From the NCBI RefSeq assembly GCF_036924645.1, contig NZ_JAZHRX010000001.1, positions 2,666,001 through 2,730,000 on the forward strand: DNA of 64,000 bases. The letters run 5' to 3'. This document shows, piece after piece, positions 31,123 to 41,560 of the stretch (position 1 is the stretch's first letter; every line of letters begins with the position of its first letter). The position numbers and the translations under genes are program-made. The DNA is from Bradyrhizobium sp. AZCC 2176 (GTDB lineage: Bacteria; Pseudomonadota; Alphaproteobacteria; Rhizobiales; Xanthobacteraceae). The notes below the pieces were generated by a model that saw only the letters and a program-made list of their open reading frames with translations, searched no databases and was not told the DNA's origin.

Positions 31123-32174
31123 GATTTTCCGGTCGCCGGTTTCTGCGGCAACCCCTCGTAGGCGGCGACGATCCGCGCCACCAGTTCATGGCGAATGACG
31201 TCTTCCGCAGTGAATTTCACCTGCGCAATGCCCTCGACGCCGTCGAGCAGCTTGACCGCTTCGGCAAGCCCCGACGCCTGTCCGTTCGGCAGGTCGACCT
31301 GCGAGGGATCGCCGGTGATGATCATGCGGCTGTTCTCGCCAAGCCGGGTCAAGAACATCTTCATCTGCATCGAGGTGGTGTTCTGCGCTTCGTCCAGGAT
31401 GATGACGGCGTTGGTCAGCGTGCGGCCGCGCATGAAGGCCAGCGGCGCGATCTCGATCTCGCCGGCCTGCAGCGCGCGCTCGACGATGCGCGAATCCATC
31501 AAATCGTACAGCGCGTCGTAGATCGGCCTTAAGTAAGGATCGACTTTTTCCCGCAAGTCGCCGGGCAGGAAGCCGAGTCGCTCGCCGGCCTCGACCGCGG
31601 GCCGCGACAGGATGATGCGATCGACTTCCTTGCGTTCGAACAATTGCGCGGCATGCGCCACCGCCAGCCAGGTCTTGCCGGTGCCGGCGGGGCCTACGCC
31701 GAACACCATCTCGTGGCGCTTCAACGCGCGGATGTAGGAATCCTGCGCCGCCGTGCGTGCGCGCACCGGGCGTTTGCGCAAATTTATGGTTTCGAACGAC
31801 GATTTGGCGGTCTTGGCGTCGTATTCGAATAGCGAGCCCTGCGCGAGCACGGCGCGGATCGCACCCTCGACTTCGCCCTGCGAGAGGTCGTGACCTTGCA
31901 CGGCCTGTGCATAGAGCGTCTCCAGCACGCGCCGCGCGGCGTCGCAGCCGTCGCGGCTGCCGGCGATGGTGATGTGGTTGCCACGGGAATCGACGACGAC
32001 GCCGAGCCGCCGTTCGACCAGCGCGAGGTTCTGGCCGTAGGGGCCGACAAGCGCTGAAGCAGCGCGGTTGTCGTCGAAGTCGATGACGACCTGGGTCTCG
32101 GGCGGAATTTGCATGTCGCGATCAAATTTGCGGCTAGGAGCGAGCGAAGATGAATCCGATGCGCTTTTTGGCAA
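31119..32174 (-). CDS. PhoH-like ATPase
   Basis: This 351-residue P-loop protein (YbeZ/PhoH2 family) is a putative RNA helicase partner of YbeY. It has an N-terminal KH-like region, Walker [16 protein letters not shown], Walker [12 protein letters not shown] and [14 protein letters not shown]. The start is TTG at 32174, preceded by AGGGAG at good spacing that overlaps the end of miaB; the first internal ATG (32114) lacks a binding site. The miaB-phoH-ybeY order is conserved across proteobacteria. Confidence 0.92.
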   Translation of the reverse strand: MPKSASDSSSLAPSRKFDRDMQIPPETQVVIDFDDNRAASALVGPYGQNLALVERRLGVVVDSRGNHITIAGSRDGCDAARRVLETLYAQAVQGHDLSQGEVEGAIRAVLAQGSLFEYDAKTAKSSFETINLRKRPVRARTAAQDSYIRALKRHEMVFGVGPAGTGKTWLAVAHAAQLFERKEVDRIILSRPAVEAGERLGFLPGDLREKVDPYLRPIYDALYDLMDSRIVERALQAGEIEIAPLAFMRGRTLTNAVIILDEAQNTTSMQMKMFLTRLGENSRMIITGDPSQVDLPNGQASGLAEAVKLLDGVEGIAQVKFTAEDVIRHELVARIVAAYEGLPQKPATGKS

Positions 32175-32178
32175 GGGT

Positions 32179-33609
<1,431 letters not shown>

Positions 33610-33667
33610 GGAACCTGTAAGTGCTGGTATTGAATGGCGCCAATCCGGCGCGAGGCTTAGTTATAGG

Positions 33668-34366
33668 CTAAACCGCTGGAAATCCAGCGATCTGGCCCGG
33701 TTTTTGGCCCATTTGCGTGATCAAAACGGGCAATTGCCGCATATCGTTGAACGTCGCAGTGGCCCCGGCCGCGCGCAGGCTGTCGCCATAACCGGGGCGG
33801 CAGTGGCTGCCGCCGTGAAACCCGAGCACGGGCATCCCGGCGGCGACGGCGCCCGCGATGCCGGCGACGCTGTCCTCGATCACGAGGCAACGCGCAGGCG
33901 CGGTCTGCATCTGCTCGGCGGCAAACAGAAACAGATCCGGCGCCGGCTTGCCATGGCGCACCTGTACCGCCGAAAAAATGTGCGGCGCAAATCGATCGTA
34001 CAAGCCAACGTGATTGAGGCTGGCGCTGATTTTCTCCGGCGGCCCGCTCCATGCGACGCAGACGGGCAGTGCAATCTGGGCCAGCGCTTCGCCGATATGG
34101 GGCATGGCTTCCAGCGAAGTCGCAAACAGTCGGAAAATCTCGGCGTACGTCTGGGACTGAAAGTCGTCGGGCAGACTGCGGCCGAGCTCGGCTTCAACTT
34201 CGACCGTCGCCTGGCGCATCGAGCGGCCGAGAAACCGCTCGAGCACCTGTTCCGCCGTGATCGGATAGCCATGCCGCGTCAGCGTCTCCGCATGCGCGCG
34301 GCATGAAATGACTTCGCTGTCGACCAGCACGCCGTCGCAATCGAAGATGATGAGATCAGGATTCAC
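33668..34366 (-). CDS. HAD-superfamily hydrolase (phosphatase/phosphomutase-like)
   Basis: The 232-residue HAD protein has motif I FDCDGVLVDSE (nucleophile and acid/base Asp), motif III Lys in HGKPAPDLFL and motif IV VIEDSVAGI. Motif II reads VAWSG where most relatives have V-A-S-S-G. The family includes phosphoglycolate phosphatases and beta-phosphoglucomutases; the substrate is not predictable. It lies between fur and miaB in the same direction. Confidence 0.88.
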   Translation of the reverse strand: MNPDLIIFDCDGVLVDSEVISCRAHAETLTRHGYPITAEQVLERFLGRSMRQATVEVEAELGRSLPDDFQSQTYAEIFRLFATSLEAMPHIGEALAQIALPVCVAWSGPPEKISASLNHVGLYDRFAPHIFSAVQVRHGKPAPDLFLFAAEQMQTAPARCLVIEDSVAGIAGAVAAGMPVLGFHGGSHCRPGYGDSLRAAGATATFNDMRQLPVLITQMGQKPGQIAGFPAV

Positions 34367-34371
34367 GAAAA

Positions 34372-34821
34372 CTAGGTTTTGTCATCGTCGAGCGGGACGC
34401 AGTACAGTTCCAGCCGGTGATCGACCAGCTTGTAGCCGAGCTTGCGAGCGATCTCGGCCTGCAATTTCTCGATCTCCTCGGAGGTGAATTCGATCACCTT
34501 GCCGTCGCGCAGATTGATCAGATGGTCGTGATGGCTGTCGGGCATCTGCTCATAGCGCGCTCGCCCCTCGCGGAAATCGTGCCGCTCGATGATTCCGGCA
34601 TCTTCGAACAGCTTGACGGTGCGATACACCGTCGAGATCGAGATCTTGTCGTCGACCGCGACACAGCGCCGGTAAAGTTCCTCGACATCCGGATGATCGA
34701 CCGAATCGGCGAGCACGCGCGCGATGACGCGGCGCTGTTCGGTCATGCGCATGCCGGTGGCGGCGCAGCGGGCCTCGATACCGGTATTCTTGTGCGCAGA
34801 CGGGGATTTCAGTACGGGCAT
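34372..34821 (-). CDS. fur: Fur-family transcriptional regulator
   Basis: The 149-residue protein has the Fur winged helix (residues ~20-85: MRMTEQRRVIARVLADSVDH, SISTVYRTVKLFEDAGI) and the metal-binding region HHDHLINLRDGKVIEF, with a C-terminal ELYCVP. In Bradyrhizobium Fur regulates irr and manganese/iron genes (literature). In other alphaproteobacteria the orthologue is the manganese regulator Mur, so the metal sensed is uncertain. ATG at 34821. Confidence 0.92.
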   Translation of the reverse strand: MPVLKSPSAHKNTGIEARCAATGMRMTEQRRVIARVLADSVDHPDVEELYRRCVAVDDKISISTVYRTVKLFEDAGIIERHDFREGRARYEQMPDSHHDHLINLRDGKVIEFTSEEIEKLQAEIARKLGYKLVDHRLELYCVPLDDDKT

Positions 34822-34874
34822 GGTCTCGAGGCCTTGGGACGTCAGGTCGGGGGTGTTTTGCCACCCGGTACATA

Positions 34875-35360
34875 TTACGACAAGTCACGCCGCATCAGAA
34901 GCGCATTCAATTGCTCGCCGCCGGGCTGCTGATAATAGCGTTCCCGGTGGCCAACCACCTCAAATCCGGCCCATTCATACAGGCGCCGCGCGGGCTGATT
35001 GTTTTCTTCGACCTCGAGGAACACCTTGCCTACGCCGCGGCCCGCGAGGTGACCGAGATGCGTCAGCAACAGGTTGCGCGACAGGCCGCGGCCGCGTTGG
35101 GTCGCATCGATGGCGATCGACAACAGCTCCGCCTCGTCAGCCGCCATGCGCGACACCGCAAAGCCGATGATCTTGCGCCCCTGTCGGAGCCGGTGAACGA
35201 GCGTGTTGCGCTCGGTCAGCATGACCTCGAATTCGCCTTCGCCCCAACCGCGGTGAAACGATGCGCCGTGCAGTTGCGCCAGGCGCGCCGCGTCGCGCGG
35301 GCCGGCCGGTTCGATCACGGCCGTGCCGCCGCCCCACCAATCGGAGAGCCATGTCATCAT
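34875..35360 (-). CDS. rimI: Ribosomal-protein-alanine N-acetyltransferase RimI-type GNAT
   Basis: The 161-residue GNAT protein has motif A (LLSIAIDATQRGRGLSRNLL) and motif B (VFLEVEENNQPARRLYEWAGF), the RimI pattern, with YYQQPGGEQLNALLM at the end. ATG at 35360 or 35357 overlaps the tsaB stop (ATGA), giving the expected family length; the frame remains open 39 codons further upstream inside tsaB. RimI acetylates ribosomal protein S18. The tsaB-rimI pairing is common in bacteria and supports the call. Confidence 0.9.
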   Translation of the reverse strand: MMTWLSDWWGGGTAVIEPAGPRDAARLAQLHGASFHRGWGEGEFEVMLTERNTLVHRLRQGRKIIGFAVSRMAADEAELLSIAIDATQRGRGLSRNLLLTHLGHLAGRGVGKVFLEVEENNQPARRLYEWAGFEVVGHRERYYQQPGGEQLNALLMRRDLS

Positions 35361-36058
35361 GATGCCGGCGGCTGCGCGGGGCCGGATAGCGGATCCTTCG
35401 GCGGCTTGGCATCGGGCGCGCGCAGGTAATAGGGCCGTGCCGGTGAACTCTCGGGACTGACGGCGGCGCCGAGCCACGCCACCCAGGCGATGTCGGGCGC
35501 TGCCTGCTGATCGATCTTGAAAGGCGGCGGCGCCTCGGCCGGCCAGCGGTCGGCCAGAATCTTTGCTGCATTGCCGACCAGATGTGGCGCCCCGAAGCGC
35601 GCTGCGTCGAGCGCTTCCGCGATCGGCGCCACCTTCGGCTTGATCAATGAACGGCCGTCGCCGGCCACCGCCTGGAAATAGACGTGATCATGCCGCGCGT
35701 CGATGACTGATATGACGGGATGCTGTTCGTCGTTCTTGCTGACCATGGGGGCGGCAAACGCGGTCAGCGTCGTCACGCCGACGACCGGCTTGCCGGCGGC
35801 GAGCGCAATGCCGCGAGCGGCGGAAAGGCCGACCCGCAATCCGGTAAAGCTGCCGGGACCGGTCGTCGCGGCGATGCGGTCGAGCGCGGCAAACGCAACG
35901 CCTGACGCCTTCATCACGCGGGCGATCAGCGGCATCAGGGCTTCGGCATGACCGCGCTTCATCGGCTTCGATTCCCGCGCGACGACCCCGCCTGCGCCGG
36001 TGTCGAGCACGGCAGCGGCGCAGGCATCGAGCGCGGTATCGATGGCGAGGATCAGCAT
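35357..36058 (-). CDS. tsaB: tRNA threonylcarbamoyladenosine biosynthesis protein TsaB
   Basis: TsaB is the non-catalytic ASKHA-fold partner of TsaD in t6A37 tRNA modification. The 233-residue protein has the N-terminal pattern LILAIDTALDACAAAV, RGHAEALMPLI and TTGPGSFTGLRVGLSAARG. It is the first gene of the tsaB-rimI-fur-HAD-miaB series. Confidence 0.94.
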   Translation of the reverse strand: MLILAIDTALDACAAAVLDTGAGGVVARESKPMKRGHAEALMPLIARVMKASGVAFAALDRIAATTGPGSFTGLRVGLSAARGIALAAGKPVVGVTTLTAFAAPMVSKNDEQHPVISVIDARHDHVYFQAVAGDGRSLIKPKVAPIAEALDAARFGAPHLVGNAAKILADRWPAEAPPPFKIDQQAAPDIAWVAWLGAAVSPESSPARPYYLRAPDAKPPKDPLSGPAQPPAS

Positions 36059-36060
36059 GG

Positions 36061-36144
36061 AAAGGCGAATGGCGAGCGGCGGATAGCGAATAGATTATCG
36101 GTGTTCGTCTCTATTCGCCACTCGCTGCTTGCCATTCGCTTTTT
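36061..36144. repeat. Palindromic repeat, GGCGAATGGCGAGCGGCGGA family
   Basis: Two imperfect arms of 33 bp (AAAGGCGAATGGCGAGCGGC ... and CTATTCGCCACTCGCTGCTT ...) form an inverted repeat filling the whole tsaB-nfu spacer. Confidence 0.8.
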
Positions 36145-36145
36145 C

Positions 36146-36715
36146 TCACACCGGCCGGACTTCGACCACGTCGGGCACGAAGTGCCTCAAGAGGTTCTGG
36201 ATGCCGTGCTGCAATGTCGCCGTCGAGGACGGGCAGCCGGAGCAGGCGCCCTTCATGTTGAGATAGACGACGCCGTCCTTGAAGCCGCGGAAGGTGATGT
36301 CACCGCCGTCATTGGCGACCGCCGGCCGCACCCGCGTCTCGATCAGGTCCTTGATGGTCGCCACCGTATCGGCGTCGGCCTCGTTGAAGAATTCGCCCTC
36401 TTCGTCCGCCGCCTCGTCATTGCCCGCAGTGCCATCGGCGAGCAGCGGCGCGCCGGACATGTAGTGCTCCATGATGGCGCCGAGGATCGCGGGCTTGAGG
36501 TGCTGCCAGTCGCCATCCGTCTTGGTCACGGTGACGAAATCGTAGCCGTAGAACACGCCGGAGACGCCGGGCACGCCGAACAGTCTTTCGGCAAGCGGGG
36601 AGCGGGCGGCGGCTTCGCGGTTGGCGAATTCCATCGTGCCGGTATCGAGCACGGTACGGCCCGGAATGAATTTCAGGGTGGCGGGATTGGGCGTGGCTTC
36701 GGTCTGAATGAACAT
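36146..36715 (-). CDS. NifU-like / Nfu-type Fe-S cluster carrier
   Basis: The 189-residue protein has an Nfu N-terminal domain (MFIQTEATPNPATLKFIPGR, GVSGVFYGYDFVTVTK) and a C-terminal NifU domain with the cluster-binding CxxC in MKGACSGCPSS. Such proteins deliver 4Fe-4S clusters to client enzymes such as MiaB and lipoyl synthase. ATG at 36715 is preceded by CGGAG. Confidence 0.93.
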   Translation of the reverse strand: MFIQTEATPNPATLKFIPGRTVLDTGTMEFANREAAARSPLAERLFGVPGVSGVFYGYDFVTVTKTDGDWQHLKPAILGAIMEHYMSGAPLLADGTAGNDEAADEEGEFFNEADADTVATIKDLIETRVRPAVANDGGDITFRGFKDGVVYLNMKGACSGCPSSTATLQHGIQNLLRHFVPDVVEVRPV

Positions 36716-36844
36716 GGTTTTTCTCCGGCGTCGCCGGTTCAAGGCCGGCGCGTGGGGTCTCCTGTAGCAGATGGCGACCGCCAGCGCACGATCAAGGGGC
36801 GCAAACCAGCAATTCTGTAAGCGTATCAAGCCTTAAGCAAAGGC

Positions 36845-37339
36845 CTAAGAAAGCCCGTCGATGTCCGAATCGCTTAAGTCGCCGGGGACGATGACGACGG
36901 GAATCGGGAACGAGCCCGCGGCCTGCGCCATCATGCTGATCAGCGGGCCGGGCCCCTCGGGGCCCGGATTGGCCGCCAGCACCAGCATCGAAATATCGAC
37001 GTCCTTGTCGATCACGTCGAGGATCTGGGTGGTCGGGTCGCCCTCGCGAATCACCCGTTCCGGCGTGATCGCGGCGATGCCGTTGGCGCGCCCCGCGGCG
37101 CGATCGAGCGCCTCGTTCGCAGCGTCCTCGGCCTCGGCGCGCATCAGGTCGGCAACGCCCAGCCATTGCTGGTTCTGATCTTCGATTTCGATGATGCGCA
37201 GCATCACCACGCCGCCGCCGACGCGAATGGCCCAGCGGCTGGCATAATAAACCGCGCGGTCCCATTCCGCGGTGTCGTCAACGATGACAAGGCATTTTGG
37301 CTTGTGACCCGTCTCGTAGCTTCGTCGCTGGGTGGTCAT
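36845..37339 (-). CDS. Universal stress protein (UspA family)
   Basis: The 164-residue protein has the Usp alpha/beta fold: CLVIVDDTAEWDRAVYYASR at the N-terminus and a C-terminal DISMLVLAANPG then PIPVVIVPG. The usual ATP-binding G-x2-G-x9-G-S/T motif is not clear, so nucleotide binding is uncertain. ATG at 37339 gives MTTQRRSYETG. Confidence 0.85.
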   Translation of the reverse strand: MTTQRRSYETGHKPKCLVIVDDTAEWDRAVYYASRWAIRVGGGVVMLRIIEIEDQNQQWLGVADLMRAEAEDAANEALDRAAGRANGIAAITPERVIREGDPTTQILDVIDKDVDISMLVLAANPGPEGPGPLISMMAQAAGSFPIPVVIVPGDLSDSDIDGLS

Positions 37340-37431
37340 GCATATCCCGGTGCTGCGCCAAACCGCCGCATGCTGCCACGGCGCAGCCGCCTTCGACAAG
37401 CGGCGTCGCTGTTGTCAGGCTACAAGGAAAG

Positions 37432-38484
37432 CTAGCTTTTTCGGATGAAGCCGACGATGTCCTTGGCCGCCCGCATGGTTTCATCGGCGATGACGCGCGC
37501 CCGGTCGGCGCCGTCGACCAGGATCTTGTCGACATGGCCGGGGTCGGCGACCAGCCGTTTCATCTCGGAAGCGATCGGCGAGAGCTTTGTGACGCAAAGT
37601 TCCACCAGCGCGTTCTTGAAGCTGGAGAACTGCCCGCCGCCGAACTCCTTCAGAACGTCGGCCTTGCTGCGCTCGGACAGCGCGGCATAGATGCCGACGA
37701 GGTTGTCGGCCTCGGGCCGGTTTTCCAGGCCCCTTTCTTCCGACGGCAGCGGTTCCGGATCGGTTTTGGCTTTGCGGATTTTTTGCGCGATCGTGTCCGC
37801 ATCGTCGGTCAGGTTGATCCGCGAATTGTCCGAGGCATCCGACTTCGACATTTTCTTGGTGCCGTCGCGCAGGCTCATCACCCGCGTCGCCGGTCCGGTG
37901 ATCAAAGGTTCCGGCTGCGGAAAGAACAGGCCGTCATTGTAGCCGCGGCTGCGAATCGAATCGCCGAAGTCGTTGTTGAACTTCTGCGCGATGTCGCGAG
38001 ATAGCTCCAGATGCTGCTTCTGGTCCTCGCCGACCGGCACATGCGTGGCGCGATAAACCAGAATGTCCGCCGCCATCAGCACCGGATAATCGTAGAGACC
38101 CACGGAGGCGTTCTCGCGGTCCTTGCCGGCCTTCTCCTTGAACTGGGTCATGCGGCTGAGCCAGCCGACGCGCGCGACGCAGTTGAAGATCCATGTCAGC
38201 TCGGCATGGCCGGTGACCTGGCTCTGGTTGAACACGATGTGCTTGTTCGGATCGATGCCGGCGGCGATGAAGGCCGCGGTGACCTCGCGGGTGTTGCGGG
38301 CAAGCTCCGCCGGGCCGCCCCAGACGTCGAGCCCCATCGTGATCGCGTGCATGTCGACGACGCAATAGATGCAGTTATGGGTTTCCTGCATCTTCACGAA
38401 GTTGACGATCGCGCCGAGGTAATTGCCGAGATGCAGATTGCCGGTCGGCTGGACGCCGGAAAAAACCCGTTCAACAAAAGCCAT
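37432..38484 (-). CDS. trpS: Tryptophanyl-tRNA synthetase
   Basis: This 350-residue class I synthetase charges tRNA-Trp. The HIGH-like motif is in [17 protein letters not shown] and KMSKS is in [12 protein letters not shown]; the Trp-binding region VDMHAITM and [15 protein letters not shown] are present. It follows murJ in the same direction after a 182-bp spacer filled by a palindromic repeat. Confidence 0.97.
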   Translation of the reverse strand: MAFVERVFSGVQPTGNLHLGNYLGAIVNFVKMQETHNCIYCVVDMHAITMGLDVWGGPAELARNTREVTAAFIAAGIDPNKHIVFNQSQVTGHAELTWIFNCVARVGWLSRMTQFKEKAGKDRENASVGLYDYPVLMAADILVYRATHVPVGEDQKQHLELSRDIAQKFNNDFGDSIRSRGYNDGLFFPQPEPLITGPATRVMSLRDGTKKMSKSDASDNSRINLTDDADTIAQKIRKAKTDPEPLPSEERGLENRPEADNLVGIYAALSERSKADVLKEFGGGQFSSFKNALVELCVTKLSPIASEMKRLVADPGHVDKILVDGADRARVIADETMRAAKDIVGFIRKS

Positions 38485-38566
38485 TTTAAGCTTCCCGAGG
38501 ATGCCTGTTTCGCGCCGTCGTTTGCCACGCAGGGGCTGTCAGCGCAAGCCGCCAGATGGGCCTCCG

Positions 38567-38665
38567 CCGTCATCCTGAGGCGCGAGCGCAGCGAGCCTCG
38601 AAGGATGGGCCACGGGCCATACTCATCCTTCGAGGCGCGCAAGGGCGCGCACCTCAGGATGACGG
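38567..38665. repeat. Palindromic repeat, CGTCATCCTGAGG family
   Basis: Arms CCGTCATCCTGAGGCGCGAG and the complementary CTCAGGATGACGG end, with inner arms CCTCGAAGGATG and CATCCTTCGAGG, fill the spacer between trpS and murJ. A relative lies at 40252-40354. Confidence 0.85.
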
Positions 38666-38666
38666 T

Positions 38667-40211
38667 CTAGCCATTTGTTTGCCTGATCCCGTTGACCGCC
38701 TCGCGCCAGCCGGTGACGCCGAAAAGCCTTAAGAACAGGCCGTAGAAGGCGATTCCCGCCGATATCACGGCCAGTAGCAGAACGGCCTGCACGAGCCCAT
38801 GCGCGCCCGAACTGAGCGCCGGCAGCGACCGTGTCGCCAGCCACAGCAGCGCGGCCATCGCGAGCGCTGCCAGCATGATGCGCGGCAGCCGCCGCTTCGC
38901 GCTAGCATCGATCGAGAATCCAAATGTCTCCGCACCGCGGCGGATCAGGCTGAGCGCCATGCTCCAGGCGCCGAGCGCGATCGCCGCCGCAATGCCGTCG
39001 GCGCCGTACCAATGGCTGAGCACGAAGGCCGCAGCGACCGCCAGCACCACGCCCTTTAGCGCGGCGATCAAAGGCGTCAGCGTATCCTCGCGCGCGAAAA
39101 ACGCCGGTGACAGCGCTTTGACCAGCACATGCGCCGGCAGCGCCAGCGTCAGCCACATCAGCGCGCGGGCGGTCGCCGCGCTATCATCAGCCGTGAAGGC
39201 GCCGTGCTCGAACAACAGCCGCACGATCGGCTCGCTGAGCACCATCAGCCCGAGCGTGGCGGGCAGCGCCAGGCCGACGGCGAGTTCGAGCCCGCGCGAT
39301 TCCGCATCTGCCGTGGCGGCGTGATCTTCGCTGCGTACCGCGCGCGATAATTCCGGGATCAGCACCGTGCCCATGGCGACGCCGACAATGCCGAGCGGCA
39401 GTTCGACCAGGCGGCCCGCGAAATAGAGCCACGACACCGCCGAGGGCGACGAGGAGGCGATGATCGCGCCGGCCACCATCAGCAACTGCGGAGCGCTCGA
39501 TGCCATCATGCCGGGCGCCGCCTTGCCGAGAAAGCCGCGTAGCTCCTTGTCGAAGGAAATGCGCAGCGGCGTTGCAATGCTCTCGCCACGGCGCAGCACC
39601 AGCACGGAGAGCTGCAACAGCCCGGCGATGCCGACGGTGGCTGCGATGATCTGCGCGGCCCGGGCCGGCTCCGGCTTCGCGACCAGCAGCACGGCCATGA
39701 CGCTGATCAGCGCAATGTTGAACAGCAGCGGCGAAAACGCCGTCAGCGCGAAACGGCCCTGCGCGTTCAACAGCGCCATCATGACGGTCACGGGACCCGC
39801 GAAGGCGAGGTACGGCAGCATCAGCCGGGCATTGTCGGTGGCGAGTTGCATCGTCTCGCGCCCGGCAAATCCCGGCGCCAGCACGGCGATGACCAGCGGC
39901 ATCACCAGCGCCAGCAAGGCGGTCGCAACGATCAGGATCGTTGCGATGGTGCCGAGCACGCGCCCCGCGAACGCCGCCGCCGCCACAGCGCCGCCGGCTT
40001 CGCGCACCCGCAGCCATGCCGGCACCAGCGCGGCGTTCAGCCCGCCCTCGGTCAACAGCCGCCTGATCACATTGACCAGTTGAAACGCCGCCAGGAACGC
40101 GTCCGCAACCGCGCCAGCGCCGAGCAGCGCCGCGAGCACGGAATCGCGCACGAATCCAAGCAGCCGCGACGCCAGCGTTCCCGAGGAGACCGTGAGAAAG
40201 GAGCGGATCAT
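38667..40211 (-). CDS. murJ: Lipid II flippase MurJ
   Basis: MurJ moves lipid II across the inner membrane for peptidoglycan synthesis. The 514-residue protein has about 14 membrane segments of the MOP/MviN type and the family N-terminus SFLTVSSGTLASRLLGFVRD, ADAFLAAFQLVNVIRRLLTEGG and FSPLLFN. Several charged residues in the central cavity (RLLTEGGLNAALVP) are conserved. Confidence 0.95.
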   Translation of the reverse strand: MIRSFLTVSSGTLASRLLGFVRDSVLAALLGAGAVADAFLAAFQLVNVIRRLLTEGGLNAALVPAWLRVREAGGAVAAAAFAGRVLGTIATILIVATALLALVMPLVIAVLAPGFAGRETMQLATDNARLMLPYLAFAGPVTVMMALLNAQGRFALTAFSPLLFNIALISVMAVLLVAKPEPARAAQIIAATVGIAGLLQLSVLVLRRGESIATPLRISFDKELRGFLGKAAPGMMASSAPQLLMVAGAIIASSSPSAVSWLYFAGRLVELPLGIVGVAMGTVLIPELSRAVRSEDHAATADAESRGLELAVGLALPATLGLMVLSEPIVRLLFEHGAFTADDSAATARALMWLTLALPAHVLVKALSPAFFAREDTLTPLIAALKGVVLAVAAAFVLSHWYGADGIAAAIALGAWSMALSLIRRGAETFGFSIDASAKRRLPRIMLAALAMAALLWLATRSLPALSSGAHGLVQAVLLLAVISAGIAFYGLFLRLFGVTGWREAVNGIRQTNG

Positions 40212-40251
40212 TGAGGGCCTTATATCAGCAGCCTAGCTTGCTGCCAGCAGA

Positions 40252-40354
40252 CCCTCATCCTGAGCAGCCGCGGAGCGGCGTCTCGAAGGATGCGGCCACA
40301 GACGGGCCTGCATCCTTCGAGACGCAGCGCGAGCGCCGCTCTTCAGGATGAGGA
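40252..40354. repeat. Palindromic repeat, CTCATCCTGAG family
   Basis: CCCTCATCCTGAGCAGCCGC at the left pairs with CTTCAGGATGAGGA at the right, with inner arms GTCTCGAAGGATGC and GCATCCTTCGAGAC. It lies between divergent murJ and the PfkB kinase gene, so it may carry or interrupt their promoters. Confidence 0.82.
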
Positions 40355-40431
40355 ACAGGCAGCCTTGCTGCCGCGGGCCCCGCCGTGGTAGCCCGACCCT
40401 CATCGCAAACAGCCGTAAACAGGACGCAACG

Positions 40432-41433
40432 ATGACTGACGCAAAATACGACGTTCTCGGGATCGGCAATGCGATTTTCGACGTGCTGGTGCAGACCGAC
40501 GAGGGCTTTCTCGCCCGCCACGGCATGACCAAGGGCGGCATGGCGCTGATCGACGAGGCCCGCGCTGCAGCGATCTACCAGGAGATGGGCCCGGCGACCG
40601 AGATGAGCGGCGGCTCCGGCGCCAACACCATCGTCGGCGTCGCCGGCTTCGGCGCCCGCACCGCCTTCATCGGCAAGGTCAAGGCCGACCAGATCGGGAC
40701 CCTCTACAGCCACGACATCCGCGCCGCCGGCGTCGCCTTCGAAACGAAGGCGGCGGAAAGCGGCCCCGCTACCGGCTGCTCCTACATCCTGGTGACGCCG
40801 GACGGCGAGCGCACCATGAACACCTATCTCGGCGCCGCGCAGGATCTTAACGCATCAGACATCGACGAAGCGCAGATCGCCGCCGCGCGCATCGTCTATC
40901 TCGAAGGCTATCTCTGGGACCCGAAGAACGCCAAGGAAGCCTTCGTCAAGGCGGCCAGCATCGCGCACTCTGCCGGCCGCCAGGTGGCGCTGACGCTGTC
41001 GGATTCCTTCTGCGTCGATCGCTACCGTGACGAGTTCCTCGACCTGATGCGCAAGGGCACCGTCGACCTCGTATTCGCCAACGAGGCCGAACTGCATTCG
41101 CTCTACCAGACCTCGGATTTCGAGGGCGCGCTGAAGCAACTCCGCGAGGATACAAAACTCGCCGTCGTCACCCGCAGCGAAAAGGGCTGCGTGGTCGCAG
41201 GCCACGACGGTGTCACATCGGTGCCCGCGTTTCCGATTCAAAAGCTCGTCGACACCACAGGCGCCGGCGACCTGTTCGCCGCCGGCTTCCTGTTCGGACT
41301 TGTGCGTGACGCGGGCTACGAGGCGGCGGGCCGGCTGGGCGCGCTGGCGGCGGCCGAGGTGATCCAGCACATCGGGGCACGGCCGCAGGTTTCGCTGAAG
41401 GAGTTGGCGGGGCAGAACGGGCTGCCGGCGTAG
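40432..41433 (+). CDS. PfkB-family carbohydrate/adenosine kinase
   Basis: The 333-residue ribokinase-fold kinase starts YDVLGIGNAIFDVLVQTDEG and has the N-terminal glycine pair MSGGSGANTIVGVAGFG and the catalytic/anion-hole motif DTTGAGDLFAAGF near the C-terminus. The alphaproteobacterial group with this N-terminus is usually annotated adenosine kinase; sugar kinase activity cannot be excluded. ATG at 40432; the longest frame runs back into the upstream palindrome and is not credible. Confidence 0.87.
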   Translation: MTDAKYDVLGIGNAIFDVLVQTDEGFLARHGMTKGGMALIDEARAAAIYQEMGPATEMSGGSGANTIVGVAGFGARTAFIGKVKADQIGTLYSHDIRAAGVAFETKAAESGPATGCSYILVTPDGERTMNTYLGAAQDLNASDIDEAQIAAARIVYLEGYLWDPKNAKEAFVKAASIAHSAGRQVALTLSDSFCVDRYRDEFLDLMRKGTVDLVFANEAELHSLYQTSDFEGALKQLREDTKLAVVTRSEKGCVVAGHDGVTSVPAFPIQKLVDTTGAGDLFAAGFLFGLVRDAGYEAAGRLGALAAAEVIQHIGARPQVSLKELAGQNGLPA

Positions 41434-41460
41434 GGCTGGGAGAGGGCGCGACCTCTCCAC

Positions 41461-41496
41461 CGTCATGCCCGGGCTTGTCCCGGGCATTCACGTCTT
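41461..41496. repeat. Half copy of the CGTCATGCCCGGGC palindromic repeat
   Basis: CGTCATGCCCGGGCTTGTCC ... TTCACGTCTT equals one arm of the element at 4320-4409; the complementary second arm is missing. It sits 65 bp before hsdR and may mark the left edge of the restriction-modification insertion. Confidence 0.75.
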
Positions 41497-41560
41497 GTCT
41501 TACGTGCCACGCGAGGTCTGCGGGCTTCCGGTCAGGCTCAACTTCGCTTAGAAGTTGATC

